Positions 21,349 through 30,549 of a DNA stretch of 49,872 nt are shown piece after piece. A program made the translations under genes and the position numbers. The notes beneath the pieces are model-generated. The model was not told the DNA's origin, did not search any database, and was given only the letters and a program-made list of their open reading frames with translations. The stretch comes from Lachnospiraceae bacterium (lineage in GTDB: Bacteria; Bacillota; Clostridia; Lachnospirales; Lachnospiraceae): NCBI GenBank assembly GCA_009911035.1, contig QXWO01000045.1, positions 1 to 49,872 of the forward strand. The letters are read 5' to 3'. Numbering within the stretch: position 1 is the stretch's first letter; each line of letters opens with the position of its first letter.

Positions 21349-21771
21349 ATGGATAAAAAAATACTGATGGATTATATAGACGCATGCGAACTAATAAAAG
21401 AAACCGAAGATGATATAAAGAGGTTAAATAGGAAGAAAAAGACTATGATTCGGACAAATGTAAAGGGTAGCAATCCAGACTATCCTTATGAGGAGAAACA
21501 TTTCCATATAGAAGGGACTGCCTTTACTTATGACGATGATTCGGAGTTTCGGTGTAAGGAGAAGCTTTTGCAGGAGCGGAAAGCCAACGCAGAGAAGATT
21601 AAGTTGCAGGCGGAAGCTGTAATAAACAAAGCACCTGTAAGGATTCAGCGTATTTATAGATACCGTGCTGTAAAAAAAATGAAGTGGGAAGAAGTAGCAG
21701 AAAAAATAGGTGGAGAATGTACTGGCGAGAGCGTACGCAAAGAATTTCAAAGATTTTTAGAAAAAAAATAA
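21349..21771 (+). CDS. ArpU/RinA-like late transcription activator
   Basis: The 140-residue product matches the small phage regulators that switch on packaging and structural genes: an N-terminal coiled region (LIKETEDDIKRLNRKKKTMI) and a C-terminal sigma-70 region 4-like HTH (IQRIYRYRAVKKMKWEEVAEKI). ATG 21349 follows AAAGGAGAGAATATTTT. It sits directly before a TGTCCG repeat array and promoter in front of the terminase genes, the usual position for such regulators. Confidence 0.8.
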   Translation: MDKKILMDYIDACELIKETEDDIKRLNRKKKTMIRTNVKGSNPDYPYEEKHFHIEGTAFTYDDDSEFRCKEKLLQERKANAEKIKLQAEAVINKAPVRIQRIYRYRAVKKMKWEEVAEKIGGECTGESVRKEFQRFLEKK

Positions 21772-21776
21772 AAAAA

Positions 21777-21825
21777 TGTCCGTTTTGTCCGGACTGTCCG
21801 TTTTTTCTATGCTATTATATATAAT
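21777..21825 (+). promoter_or_regulatory. Putative late promoter with three TGTCCG repeats
   Basis: TGTCCG at 21777, 21786 and 21795 (9-bp period) lies upstream of a TATAAT box at 21820-21825. No consensus -35 is visible at 17 bp, which fits an activator-dependent promoter used by the adjacent ArpU-like protein. Confidence 0.6.
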
Positions 21826-21861
21826 GAAGTTGGTGTAATAACAGCCCCCTAATACATTCTA

Positions 21862-21897
21862 AAAAATACCCAGTCATTCTTGTGGCTGGGTATTTTT
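21862..21897 (+). terminator. Rho-independent terminator in the late leader
   Basis: Stem AAAAATACCCAGTCA / TGGCTGGGTATTTTT (21862-21876 with 21883-21897, one G-T pair) with a T run. It lies downstream of the late promoter, so late transcription must pass it. Confidence 0.75.
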
Positions 21898-21957
21898 GGC
21901 TATCTGCATGGAGGCAGCGTGAAATGGAAAAGATGGATTGCAAAAGTATGGTAAGCA

Positions 21958-21990
21958 AAACAGAGGTTAAAACGCATGCAGCCTCTGTTT
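21958..21990 (+). terminator. Second hairpin terminator in the late leader
   Basis: AAACAGAGG (21958-21966) pairs with CCTCTGTTT (21982-21990), followed by TCT. Probably part of a leader subject to antitermination. Confidence 0.55.
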
Positions 21991-22131
21991 TCTGTGTACG
22001 AAATTTAGAATAAGAAAAAAGGTACTGTCGAAGATATAAACCTTATGCGGTGCTTCCGAGGCCCATAAGCTGCCTAGCTATGAGATTTTTTTTTCAGTGT
22101 TTGCGTGCGCGTGACAGGAAGGTGTGCAAGA
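21991..22131 (+). other. Leader upstream of terminase, possible packaging site
   Basis: It contains an inverted repeat CTTATG/CATAAG (22042-22047 with 22064-22069) and a run of nine or so T at 22086. In lambda-like phages with Nu1/gpA terminase the cos site lies just upstream of the small subunit gene, which makes this the first candidate; no cohesive-end motif can be proven by eye. Confidence 0.3.
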
Positions 22132-22704
22132 ATGAAGTCAGAAGAAAATGTTAAATTGATAACATCCAAAGAGGTTGCCAGGATAGTGGGGATTGCTGAA
22201 AGAACCGTGCAAACACTGGCAAAAGAAGGATATTTGACATACCAGAAATCAGGGCAGTACAACCGCTATAATCTGTATGAGGTGGTGCAGGAGTATATGA
22301 GCTATCAGGCGCAAAAAGAGGATAGAACTTTTGCGTCTCTTGAGGAGAAAAAGCTTCATGAAGAAACCAGATTAAAAAAGGCGAAAGCAGATGTTGCGGA
22401 ATTAGAGTTAAACGAATTAAGAGGAAACCTCCATTCAGCAGAAGATGTAGAAATGATAACAACAGATATGGTTCTTTTTGTTCGTTCGGGACTTTTATCA
22501 TTACCAGGAAGGCTGGCGGTAGATGTGGCAGAAGCAAAGGATGCAGCAGAAGCATCGGAGATAATAAAGAATGAAGTATGTAATCTGTTGGAAGAATTAG
22601 CAAATTATGAGTATGATCCGGAAGAATACAGGCGGAGGGTAAGGGATAGAAAAGGATGGATGGATGATAAGGAATCAGACAGGGACAGTTATGGATCTGG
22701 ATAA
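22132..22704 (+). CDS. Terminase small subunit, Nu1-like
   Basis: The 190-residue product has an N-terminal winged-helix/MerR-like DNA-binding domain (SKEVARIVGIAERTVQTLAKEG) as in lambda Nu1, then a long helical linker (FASLEEKKLHEETRLKKAKA) that contacts the large subunit. It binds the packaging site and recruits the motor. ATG 22132 is preceded by GGAAGGTGTGCAAGA; a GTG/ATG further upstream (22105) lacks a site. It overlaps the large subunit start. Confidence 0.85.
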   Translation: MKSEENVKLITSKEVARIVGIAERTVQTLAKEGYLTYQKSGQYNRYNLYEVVQEYMSYQAQKEDRTFASLEEKKLHEETRLKKAKADVAELELNELRGNLHSAEDVEMITTDMVLFVRSGLLSLPGRLAVDVAEAKDAAEASEIIKNEVCNLLEELANYEYDPEEYRRRVRDRKGWMDDKESDRDSYGSG

Positions 22705-24574
22705 TCTGTTAAAGACAATATCCAGAGCTGTTATCAATTTCAGGCCACCCGAACAGCTTACCGTTGCACAGTGGGCAGACAAATATAGATGGCTGTCAAG
22801 TGAAAACAGCGCAGAATCTGGAAGGTGGAAAACAAGCCGGACGCCTTATCTTGAAGAAATTATGAATGCCTTTACCGATCCGAAAGTACACAGACTTGCG
22901 GTTGCTGCATCCTCACAGGTAGGAAAAACGGAGTTAGAACTGAATATGCTGGGATATGCCATAGACATAGATCCGGGACCTATCATGTTTGTAATGCCAA
23001 ACACCAAGCCAGTAGCGGAAGAGTTTTCTAAGCGGAGAGTATCAGCTATGATCAGAGATACTCCAAGGCTTAGAAAAAAGGTTGCTGATGTAAAAAGCCG
23101 CAATGGAAATAATACCATTTTTACAAAGGCATACCCTGGCGGTATGCTGACGATTACCGGCGCTAATTCTCCATCAAACCTTGCTTCAACACCATGCAGG
23201 TATGTATTTGGTGATGAGCGTGACCGATGGCCCAAAAGTGCAGGGACGGAAGGCGATCCATGGGGGCTGGTTGAAGCGCGTACCACAACATTTTACAATT
23301 ACAAGATGGTAGAGGTGTCCACCCCTACTATCAAAGGATACAGTGCTATTGAAGATTCATTTAACACAGGAACGCAGGAATACTGGTGCACAGCGTGTCC
23401 CCACTGCCATGACTACAGTTTTGTTGAATTTGAAAATATAAATTTTGAATATACTACAGACATTAAAAATGGAAAAAAGCAGTTTAAAATCACTAAAATA
23501 GAATATATATGTCCTGTATGCGGCTGTATTTCTACTGAAAGTGAGATCAGAAAGCAGCCAAAGAAGTGGATAGCAAAAAATCCTGAAGCATATAAAAAAG
23601 GAGTGCGTTCTTTTTGGATTAATGGTTTTAGCTCCCCATGGACACAGTGGGAAAAATTGATCCTCCAGTTTTTGGACGCCGATGGCGACCCTGATAAAAT
23701 AAAAACAGTGTTTAACACGAAGTTCGGGAAGCTGTGGGAACACAGAACCGGGTCGGTAGATGAAGAAGCCTTGCTGGCCAGGAGAGAAGAATATGATGCA
23801 GAACTTCCAAAGGGAGTGCTTTGTTTAACCTGCGGAGTCGATACCCAGAATAACCGTCTGGAATATGAAGTTGTGGGTTACGGACGGCATAAGGAAAATT
23901 GGGGGATTGAAAAGGGGATCCTCATGGGAAAACCGGATGATGATGCAGTATGGAAAAGGCTTGACGTAGTAATTGACAGGGTATGGAGATTTAAGGATGG
24001 CAAAGGTCTTAAAATTTCAGCAACATTTGTTGATTCGGGCGGGGATTACACGCAGGAAGTTTATGCCCAGTGCAAAAAAAGATTTTACAAGCAGGTATTT
24101 GCTATAAAAGGTGCAAACCGTGAGGGAACACCTTATACGTCTTTTCCAAAGCAGGTTAATATTTTGGATGAAGAAAAAAATATAATCGGAAAGACATGGC
24201 TGTATTATCTTGGCGTAGATGCAGGGAAAGAAAAGATTATGTCCGGCCTGGAAGTGCAGCAGCCAGGGCCGAGATATTCCCATTTCCCTTTGGATGAGGA
24301 TCGGGGGTATGATTATAATTTTGCCAAAGGCCTTTTGTCAGAGCAACTGATATACAGGAACGGAAGATGGAGATGGGAAAAGATACCGGGGCATGAGCGG
24401 AATGAGGCTCTTGACTGCAGGAATTATGCGAATGCGGCCTTCAAGGCCCTTAATCTTAAAATGGAGGAATTGGAAAGAAAACTAAGGGAGATTACGCCGG
24501 AAGTAAAGACAGAAAGAAAAATCAAGAGGCAGCCACAGCGGCGTGCCTCTTCTTTAATGGAAGATGAATGGTAA
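22691..24574 (+). CDS. Terminase large subunit (GpA family)
   Basis: The 627-residue packaging motor has the GpA-family opening (PPEQLTVAQWADKYRWLS), Walker A-like AASSQVGKTELE and an acidic Walker B region (YVFGDERDRWP). A zinc-like cluster (CTACPHCHDY ... CPVCGC) separates the ATPase from the C-terminal nuclease (GVDTQNNRLEYEVVG). It cuts the DNA concatemer and pumps it into the prohead. ATG 22691 lies inside the small-subunit gene. Confidence 0.93.
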   Translation: MDLDNLLKTISRAVINFRPPEQLTVAQWADKYRWLSSENSAESGRWKTSRTPYLEEIMNAFTDPKVHRLAVAASSQVGKTELELNMLGYAIDIDPGPIMFVMPNTKPVAEEFSKRRVSAMIRDTPRLRKKVADVKSRNGNNTIFTKAYPGGMLTITGANSPSNLASTPCRYVFGDERDRWPKSAGTEGDPWGLVEARTTTFYNYKMVEVSTPTIKGYSAIEDSFNTGTQEYWCTACPHCHDYSFVEFENINFEYTTDIKNGKKQFKITKIEYICPVCGCISTESEIRKQPKKWIAKNPEAYKKGVRSFWINGFSSPWTQWEKLILQFLDADGDPDKIKTVFNTKFGKLWEHRTGSVDEEALLARREEYDAELPKGVLCLTCGVDTQNNRLEYEVVGYGRHKENWGIEKGILMGKPDDDAVWKRLDVVIDRVWRFKDGKGLKISATFVDSGGDYTQEVYAQCKKRFYKQVFAIKGANREGTPYTSFPKQVNILDEEKNIIGKTWLYYLGVDAGKEKIMSGLEVQQPGPRYSHFPLDEDRGYDYNFAKGLLSEQLIYRNGRWRWEKIPGHERNEALDCRNYANAAFKALNLKMEELERKLREITPEVKTERKIKRQPQRRASSLMEDEW

Positions 24575-24585
24575 GGGAGGAGAAG

Positions 24586-24855
24586 ATGGCAAGGCTGACA
24601 AGAGAGCAGATACAGAGAAAGCTGGACAGGATCAATAAGAGACTGGAATTTTATTATGAGAAGGAAGAAGAATTATTATCAAGCAAGGGATTTGCTTCTT
24701 ATTCAATTGGTACCAGAAGCGTGTCAAGGTACCAGTATTCTGCTGATATCAAAAAGAATATAGAGGATCTGGAAAGAGAAAGGGATGAACTGGAAAATTT
24801 ATTGAGAGGATATAAGACAAGAACAGTGGTTGCGGTGGTTCCACAAGATTGGTAA
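24586..24855 (+). CDS. Head-tail joining type small protein (gpW-like position, DUF6148-like)
   Basis: The 89-residue protein begins ARLTREQIQRKLDRINKRLE and continues with GTRSVSRYQYSADIKKNIEDL, a helical hairpin design seen in small proteins between large terminase and portal in lambda-like phages (gpW place). ATG 24586 follows GGAGGAGAAG. It likely seals the portal after packaging, by position. Confidence 0.65.
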   Translation: MARLTREQIQRKLDRINKRLEFYYEKEEELLSSKGFASYSIGTRSVSRYQYSADIKKNIEDLERERDELENLLRGYKTRTVVAVVPQDW

Positions 24856-24868
24856 TGGGAGGAGTAAA

Positions 24869-26476
24869 ATGAGCAGTAATAGTTCGGCATTGTATTTGCT
24901 TTCAGGCAATAAAGGGTATGGGCAGGCTGGTGCATCCCACACCAAAAGAGCTTTGAAAGGATTTGTAGTACAATCGGGAAGCCCCCATGAGGATATTGAC
25001 TTAAATAATTATACATTAAGGCAGCGGGGCAGGATGTTGTATATGTCACAGCCTATAGCAGCATCTGCGGTCAAGACAAACCGGACGAATGTAATTGGAC
25101 TTGGCTTGCAGTTAGATCCTAAAATTGACAGGGAGTTTTTAGGGCTTGGTTCGAAAGAAACAGAGGAATGGCAGAGACGTGTAAAAATGGAGTTTTCTAT
25201 CTGGGCGGATAAAAAGGAAACATGCGACGCAACCGGAATGAACAACTTTTATTCCATGCAGCAGCTTGCATTGATCTCCTGGCTTGTATCAGGAGATGTA
25301 TTTGTTTTAAGGAAGGAAAAGAAAGCTTTCAATAATGCGCCATACAGGTTAAGACTGCACATTATAGAAGCCGACAGATGCAGCACACCTTATGAAAAGA
25401 CGGAATTTCAACTAAATATGACAACAGGAAAGGCTGACAACGGAAACAAAATATATGACGGGGTGGAAGTTGGAAAGGATGGCAATGTAGAGGCGTACTA
25501 TTTCAGCAATACCTATCCATATGAAATGACTGCTGAAGAAACAAAGTGGATCCGGGTAAAAGCATATGGAGACAATACCGGTCTTCCTAATGTACTGCAT
25601 GTGATGAATTCGGAGAGACCGGATCAGTACAGGGGAGTTACTTACCTTGCGCAGATTATTGAACCGCTTCTGCAGTTAAAACGGTATACAGAAAGTGAAC
25701 TTGTGGCAGCAGTTGTACAGAGTTTCATGACTGCCTTTATCACAACAGATGCAAGTACGGATATGACAGGGAATCCGCTAAACGTTGCAATGGAAGGAGA
25801 ACAGGAGCGCTATGATCCAAGTGAATATGCAATGGGCGCGGGAAATATAATTATGCTCAATCGGGGTGAAAATGTAGTGTTTTCAAAACCCACACAGCCC
25901 AATACAGGATTCGATACATTTGTAAATGCAGTCTGCATACAGATAGGCGCAGCGCTGGAAATACCAAAGGATTTGTTAATGAAAGAGTTTGGCTCCAGCT
26001 ATTCAGCTTCAAGAGCAGCACTTCTTGAGGCGTGGAAATCATTTAAGATGTACCGGACATGGTTTATAGATGATTTCTGCAATCCGGTATATGAAATATG
26101 GTTGTCGGAAGCAGTTGCCTCAGGCCGGATCAGTGCCCCCGGATTTTTTGAAGATCCGTTAATCAGAAAAGCGTGGCTTGGGTGTGAATGGATTGGGCCT
26201 TCACAGGGGCAGCTTGACCCTGTAAAGGAGGTAAAAGCAGAAATCATGGCAGTACAGCATGGATTTACAACCCATGAAGATGCCACCATGCGGTTAAATG
26301 GCGGTGACTGGAACAACAATATGGACCAGCTTGCCAGAGAATATGAGAAATTAAAGAAGGTTGCACCGGTGCAACTCTATGAAGATGAAGAGGACGAAAA
26401 GGAGGATGAAGAAAAAGATGAAGAAAAAGTTCAGAATAATAAACGGCCCGGAAGGAGGAGTGGCGGGGATACTTGA
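24869..26476 (+). CDS. Portal protein (lambda gpB family)
   Basis: The 535-residue product fits the lambda-type portal: LRQRGRMLYMSQPIAASAVK near the start (conserved R.R.L..N..A..A), a central RPDQYRGVTYLAQIIEPLLQL (P.Q.RG.P.LAP) and the C-terminal GSSYSASRAALLEAWKSF. It forms the dodecameric ring through which DNA enters. ATG 24869 has GGGAGGAGTAAA upstream. The C-terminus is very acidic (EDEEDEKEDEE) where it overlaps the protease gene. Confidence 0.92.
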   Translation: MSSNSSALYLLSGNKGYGQAGASHTKRALKGFVVQSGSPHEDIDLNNYTLRQRGRMLYMSQPIAASAVKTNRTNVIGLGLQLDPKIDREFLGLGSKETEEWQRRVKMEFSIWADKKETCDATGMNNFYSMQQLALISWLVSGDVFVLRKEKKAFNNAPYRLRLHIIEADRCSTPYEKTEFQLNMTTGKADNGNKIYDGVEVGKDGNVEAYYFSNTYPYEMTAEETKWIRVKAYGDNTGLPNVLHVMNSERPDQYRGVTYLAQIIEPLLQLKRYTESELVAAVVQSFMTAFITTDASTDMTGNPLNVAMEGEQERYDPSEYAMGAGNIIMLNRGENVVFSKPTQPNTGFDTFVNAVCIQIGAALEIPKDLLMKEFGSSYSASRAALLEAWKSFKMYRTWFIDDFCNPVYEIWLSEAVASGRISAPGFFEDPLIRKAWLGCEWIGPSQGQLDPVKEVKAEIMAVQHGFTTHEDATMRLNGGDWNNNMDQLAREYEKLKKVAPVQLYEDEEDEKEDEEKDEEKVQNNKRPGRRSGGDT

Positions 26477-27674
26477 AAACCAGACTGCCTATAACATAAT
26501 TGAAAATGAGAAAGAGGATTCTGCTGAAATCACCATGTATGGGGAGGTGGTAAAAGACCGTCCCAGAGGATTCTGGACAGATAAAGAAGATACCAGATTG
26601 TATATTGTTTTAAATGAGTTTTTAGGGGATCTGGAAAAGGTAAAAAACAGAAGTAAGATCACAGTGCGGATTAATTCTCCGGGCGGCGATCTGTATGCCG
26701 GACTGGCGATCATGAACAGGCTTTCTGAACTGGAAGGCGATGTGGTCACTATTGTGGATGGTCTGGCAGCCAGCGCAGCCAGCATTATCCTGCAGGGAGG
26801 AAAGACACGGAAAGCACATAAGGGAAGTATGGTCATGGTACATGGAGCCTCCATGTTTCTGTATGGCAGCTATAATGAAGCAAAATTAGAGGAGACGTCC
26901 AGACAGTTAAATGCGGCAAACAAGGCGGCAATAGAGGCATATGTGCAGAGGACAGGTCTTGAGAGGGATGAGATTAAAAAGCTGGTATCACAGACAGAAT
27001 GGATGACTGGTCAGGAAGCAGTTGACAAGGGTTTTGCGGATGAGCTGATTGATACCGGAAGTGTTTCCATGAGCATCAGTGGAGACAAAGCCTATTTGAT
27101 GGTGAATGGCGTAATAATCCCGACAATGGGATTTGAAACGCTTCCTGCCGGACTGGAAATAAATCCCCACATGGTGATTCCCGGTCAGGAACCGGTTATT
27201 GCAGATATAAGAGAACAAAATGAAGGAGGAAGTGTAAAGATGACAGCGGAAGAGTTAAAAAGCGAGTATCCTGAACTTGTAGCCCAAATTGAACAGGATG
27301 CGATCGAAGCAGCCAAAAACGGAAAAGAAGGGAAAAGCAGGGAAGAAATAACAAGCGCTGCGGTACAGCAGGAAAGAAAACGTATATCTGAAATCGAAGA
27401 AATTGCAAATGCAGTAGGGGATAAGGAACTTTTAAGAAAAGCAAAATTTGAAACTCCCATGTCGGCAGCAGAACTGGCGCTGGAGGCCATGAAAAAGCAG
27501 GCGAATACCAGAGCCGGTTTTTTAGAAAATTACAGCGGGGACGTGAATAGTTCCAATGTGAATGATGTTGAGGCAGCGCCATGCGGAAATATACAGGATG
27601 AAATTACGCAGAATGACATTGATGCCGGTGCAAAAATGATTGCAGGGATTGAACAGGGAAAGGAGAGAGCATGA
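26418..27674 (+). CDS. ClpP-type prohead protease fused to scaffold
   Basis: The 418-residue product has a ClpP/S14-like serine protease domain with NSPGGDLYAGLAIMNRL, catalytic Ser in GLAASAASIILQGG and His in MVMVHGASM, followed by a helical Glu/Lys-rich region (from about residue 255) that would be the scaffold, as in lambda gpC/Nu3. It matures the capsid. The start is uncertain: ATG 26418 and ATG 26406 both sit close to AAGGAGG within the portal gene. Confidence 0.88.
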   Translation: MKKKFRIINGPEGGVAGILENQTAYNIIENEKEDSAEITMYGEVVKDRPRGFWTDKEDTRLYIVLNEFLGDLEKVKNRSKITVRINSPGGDLYAGLAIMNRLSELEGDVVTIVDGLAASAASIILQGGKTRKAHKGSMVMVHGASMFLYGSYNEAKLEETSRQLNAANKAAIEAYVQRTGLERDEIKKLVSQTEWMTGQEAVDKGFADELIDTGSVSMSISGDKAYLMVNGVIIPTMGFETLPAGLEINPHMVIPGQEPVIADIREQNEGGSVKMTAEELKSEYPELVAQIEQDAIEAAKNGKEGKSREEITSAAVQQERKRISEIEEIANAVGDKELLRKAKFETPMSAAELALEAMKKQANTRAGFLENYSGDVNSSNVNDVEAAPCGNIQDEITQNDIDAGAKMIAGIEQGKERA

Positions 27675-28072
27675 ACACGATAGGGAGAGAAGTAATTGGA
27701 CGGTGTGATTATGGACTGCTGGTAGCAGATAATAAGCATCCATTGGATGTATGTCATGTAACACTGGCAGCAGGCGCAAAACATAAAAAAGGTGAGGTCC
27801 TGGAGAAGCTTGAAAGTGGCAAATGTGATATTTTAGGCACCACAGCTTTAGGAGCGTCAGGCGATGACGTGGAGAGCGGAACTGCTGTTGCCAGTTATAT
27901 ACTGGCAGAGAATGTAGATGCGGAAAGCGGAGATGTGACAGCAGCAGCATACAGGAGCGGCTCTTTTATACGGAATGCCGTCATTGTTAAAGAAGGGTAC
28001 TCTTTAGCAGAAGAAGATGAAGCGAAGTTAAGGACGGTAGGCATTTACCTGTCAGATGCCATGATTGGATAG
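27671..28072 (+). CDS. Head decoration protein (lambda gpD-like)
   Basis: The 133-residue product (DNKHPLDVCHVTLAAGAKHKKGEVL, then GILRNAV-like SFIRNAVIVKEGYSLAEEDEAKL) fits the gpD/HDPD decoration family, which binds outside the expanded capsid and stabilises it. ATG 27671 overlaps the protease stop; AAAGGAGAGAGC precedes it. The position between protease and capsid is as in lambda. Confidence 0.82.
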   Translation: MNTIGREVIGRCDYGLLVADNKHPLDVCHVTLAAGAKHKKGEVLEKLESGKCDILGTTALGASGDDVESGTAVASYILAENVDAESGDVTAAAYRSGSFIRNAVIVKEGYSLAEEDEAKLRTVGIYLSDAMIG

Positions 28073-28086
28073 AAGGAGGAAAAGAC

Positions 28087-29157
28087 GTGATCAATATTTA
28101 CCAGACCCAGACCATGTTAGCTGCACAGCAGTTAATAAAAAATAAGCCTACTTTTTTAAGGGACAGATATTTCCCGACAACGGACAGAGATATTTTTGTA
28201 ACGGAGGATGTTCTTGTAGAATATAAAGATGAGACGAACCGGAAGCTTGCCCCCTGTGTAATACCTTTAAGAGGAGGTATACCGGTAGGAAGGACGGGAT
28301 ACTATACGGAGCGTTATACACCGCCCTATGTGGCGCCGGAGAGGGTGCTTACGGTAGATGAACTGAATAAGAAGCAGTTTGGCGAGACGCTGTTTTCACA
28401 GAAAAAACCTGCCCAGAGGGAAGCATCCATATTAAGGCAGGATATGATAGATTTGAATGAAATGATTGACGGCAGAGAAGAATATATGGCGGCCAGAACA
28501 TTATTTGACAACGGATATGTTATGCGGCAGTATGCTGACAGCTATGGCGGTGACAAATATGAAGAGTTCAAAATCCAGTTTTATGATGGCAGTGTCAACC
28601 CGGCGGTATATATTCCTAATGCATCATGGAGCAGAAGCTGTACAACATTATCCAGGGATTTGTATTTGATGGCGCGTATGTTGACAAACAGAGGGCTTGA
28701 GGCCGCAGACGTATTGTTTGGTGAAGAGGTAGCGGATGTGATCATTAATAATGAGCACATTCAGAAACTTATGGATAACAGACGTCTTGACCTGATCCAG
28801 TTAAATCCGGCAGAATATCCTTCCGGAGTAGTATGTTATGGAAAGATAAACTGCAGCGGTGTCACATTGACGCTTTTATGCTATCCGGTGGGATATGAAA
28901 ATGAGAAAGGAAAATGGGAAACCTTTATTCCAGAAGGTAAAATTTGTGTAACAGCGCCCGGTGTTGGGCGTACTTTATACGGAGCTGTTACCCAGATGGA
29001 ACAGTATGATATGAATTTCCATACGTATGTTGCAAGAAAGGTACCTCATATTATTGCGGATGCAAAGAACGGAGTGAGGACACTTACCATGAAAGCAAGG
29101 CCGCTGACCATACCAAATTACCAGAACTCATCTGTCACTGCTACTGTACTGTTTTAG
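28087..29157 (+). CDS. Major capsid protein (lambda gpE family)
   Basis: The 356-residue product has the gpE hallmarks: LRDRYFPTTDRDIFVTEDVL near the N-terminus, YKDETNRKLAPCVIPLRGG, and PGVGRTLYGAVTQMEQYDMN near the C-terminus. It forms the HK97-fold shell. The start is GTG 28087 after GAAGGAGGAAAAGAC. It is the most conserved head gene next to gpD. Confidence 0.93.
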   Translation: MINIYQTQTMLAAQQLIKNKPTFLRDRYFPTTDRDIFVTEDVLVEYKDETNRKLAPCVIPLRGGIPVGRTGYYTERYTPPYVAPERVLTVDELNKKQFGETLFSQKKPAQREASILRQDMIDLNEMIDGREEYMAARTLFDNGYVMRQYADSYGGDKYEEFKIQFYDGSVNPAVYIPNASWSRSCTTLSRDLYLMARMLTNRGLEAADVLFGEEVADVIINNEHIQKLMDNRRLDLIQLNPAEYPSGVVCYGKINCSGVTLTLLCYPVGYENEKGKWETFIPEGKICVTAPGVGRTLYGAVTQMEQYDMNFHTYVARKVPHIIADAKNGVRTLTMKARPLTIPNYQNSSVTATVLF

Positions 29158-29169
29158 GGAGGATAAGCT

Positions 29170-29595
29170 ATGCTGATTAAATTATTGTATGGGACCTATG
29201 GTGCAGAAGAGGAGGGCATTATAATTGCAAAGACAAATAAGTCTGCTCCCTTCTGTGTGGAGGAAAAGAGGGGAAGGGAGTTAATTGCATCGGGATATGC
29301 AATGGAAATACATAGTATGTATCCGCCGGAAAATAATAAACAGGCAATTGCCAGAGAAGAACAGGTAAAGAGTGATGCAAAAGATAATATGGATAGTTAC
29401 TCTTTACAGGATTTGAGAAAAATTGCAAAAGAAATGGGCTTATCCGCAGGGGGAAACAAACAGGAAATACTTGACCGTATCAAGGCAGGGGAAGAAGAGA
29501 AAATTCCTGCGGCAGATGATGCACTGGATAATAAAGATGGCGGGGATAACATGGAGGAATCCTTGTTATTAACTCCGGCAGAACCGGAGGCATAA
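29170..29595 (+). CDS. Head protein with SAP/HeH DNA-binding motif
   Basis: The 141-residue product has an N-terminal beta domain and a SAP/HeH-type helix-extension-helix at about residues 77-106 (YSLQDLRKIAKEMGLSAGG). Such proteins follow the capsid gene in many phages (lambda gpFI position) and may link DNA to the head or help packaging. The acidic tail is low complexity. ATG 29170 follows GGGAGGATAAGCT. Confidence 0.65.
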   Translation: MLIKLLYGTYGAEEEGIIIAKTNKSAPFCVEEKRGRELIASGYAMEIHSMYPPENNKQAIAREEQVKSDAKDNMDSYSLQDLRKIAKEMGLSAGGNKQEILDRIKAGEEEKIPAADDALDNKDGGDNMEESLLLTPAEPEA

Positions 29596-29596
29596 T

Positions 29597-29920
29597 ATGG
29601 GGTTTAAAGATATGGTCCGGGAAGATATTAAAAATATTTTTCTGGATCCTGATGTATTCGGGGAGGCACATATAGTTGATGGCCGTGAAATGACAGTCAT
29701 TATAGATGAAAATGAATTAGTGGAGAGAGAAAAGAAAGTAAAGACAATGGCAGAGGGGCTGCATAACAAGCAGCTCCTTATTTACGTCTCCGGGGAAGAT
29801 TTCGGACCCGAACCGCTGATTGGCCGGCTGCTTGAACTGGACGGTGATGATTATACGGTAACGGACGTGTCAAACGAGGATGGAATTTATGGAATAAGTC
29901 TGGAGGTGAAAGAATCATGA
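29597..29920 (+). CDS. Head-tail joining protein (gpFII-like)
   Basis: The 107-residue product with IFLDPDVFGEAHIVDGREM, then DEN and a beta-rich end (VSNEDGIYGISLEVKE) matches the short head-completion proteins in lambda gpFII position. ATG 29597 is 1 base after the previous stop. It should bind the portal/tail interface. Confidence 0.65.
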   Translation: MGFKDMVREDIKNIFLDPDVFGEAHIVDGREMTVIIDENELVEREKKVKTMAEGLHNKQLLIYVSGEDFGPEPLIGRLLELDGDDYTVTDVSNEDGIYGISLEVKES

Positions 29921-30549
29921 TCGTATATGTGCCGCAGGATGTTATTGACAGGCTTCAGGACCGGCTGAAGACAACGCCTGAGAAGATGCCGAATGCGCTT
30001 AGAAAGACAATCAACAGCGTTGCAAAACATACCAGAAAAGAACTGCCGGGACGGGTGCATAAAGTATATACGCTGGAGAGTGTTCCGCAAAGAGTAAAGG
30101 GTGCGTCAGATTTTGAAAGTGCCAGAGGAAAGCAGTTTCAGGCAACTATTGTTATCAAGGGATATCCTGAACCACTGATGAATTTCGATGTGAGAAAGCA
30201 GGAAGGGGAAGTATCCGCCAAAGCAAGGGTTCTGCAGACCAGCAGTCTGGAAGAACTGACACTTAAAGATGGGGGAAAGCAGCTAAAAGCATTTGTCCAG
30301 ACAATAAAAAATAAGGATAAGCAGGGAAATACCAGTTATCATGTGGGTGTGTTCAGGAGGATGACGGCGGAAGAGAAAAGAAAGTCCACAAGTGAAAAGA
30401 GAGCGCCGATAAAGCAGCTTTACAGTACATCCATTCCCCAGATGGTAAGGAATGATGAAATATATCCCCAGATAGAAAAAGATATTAAGGAAGAACTGCG
30501 AAAGACTCTTGATAAACATATTAAGTCAGTGATGGAGGGCATGAAATGA
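29917..30549 (+). CDS. Tail completion protein (minor tail protein Z / gp10-like)
   Basis: The 210-residue basic product (LRKTINSVAKHTRKELPGRV, later RRMTAEEKRKSTSEKRAPIK) fits the minor tail protein Z/HK97-gp10 family. It acts at the head-tail junction. It overlaps both neighbours by 4 bases (ATGA). Confidence 0.72.
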   Translation: MIVYVPQDVIDRLQDRLKTTPEKMPNALRKTINSVAKHTRKELPGRVHKVYTLESVPQRVKGASDFESARGKQFQATIVIKGYPEPLMNFDVRKQEGEVSAKARVLQTSSLEELTLKDGGKQLKAFVQTIKNKDKQGNTSYHVGVFRRMTAEEKRKSTSEKRAPIKQLYSTSIPQMVRNDEIYPQIEKDIKEELRKTLDKHIKSVMEGMK

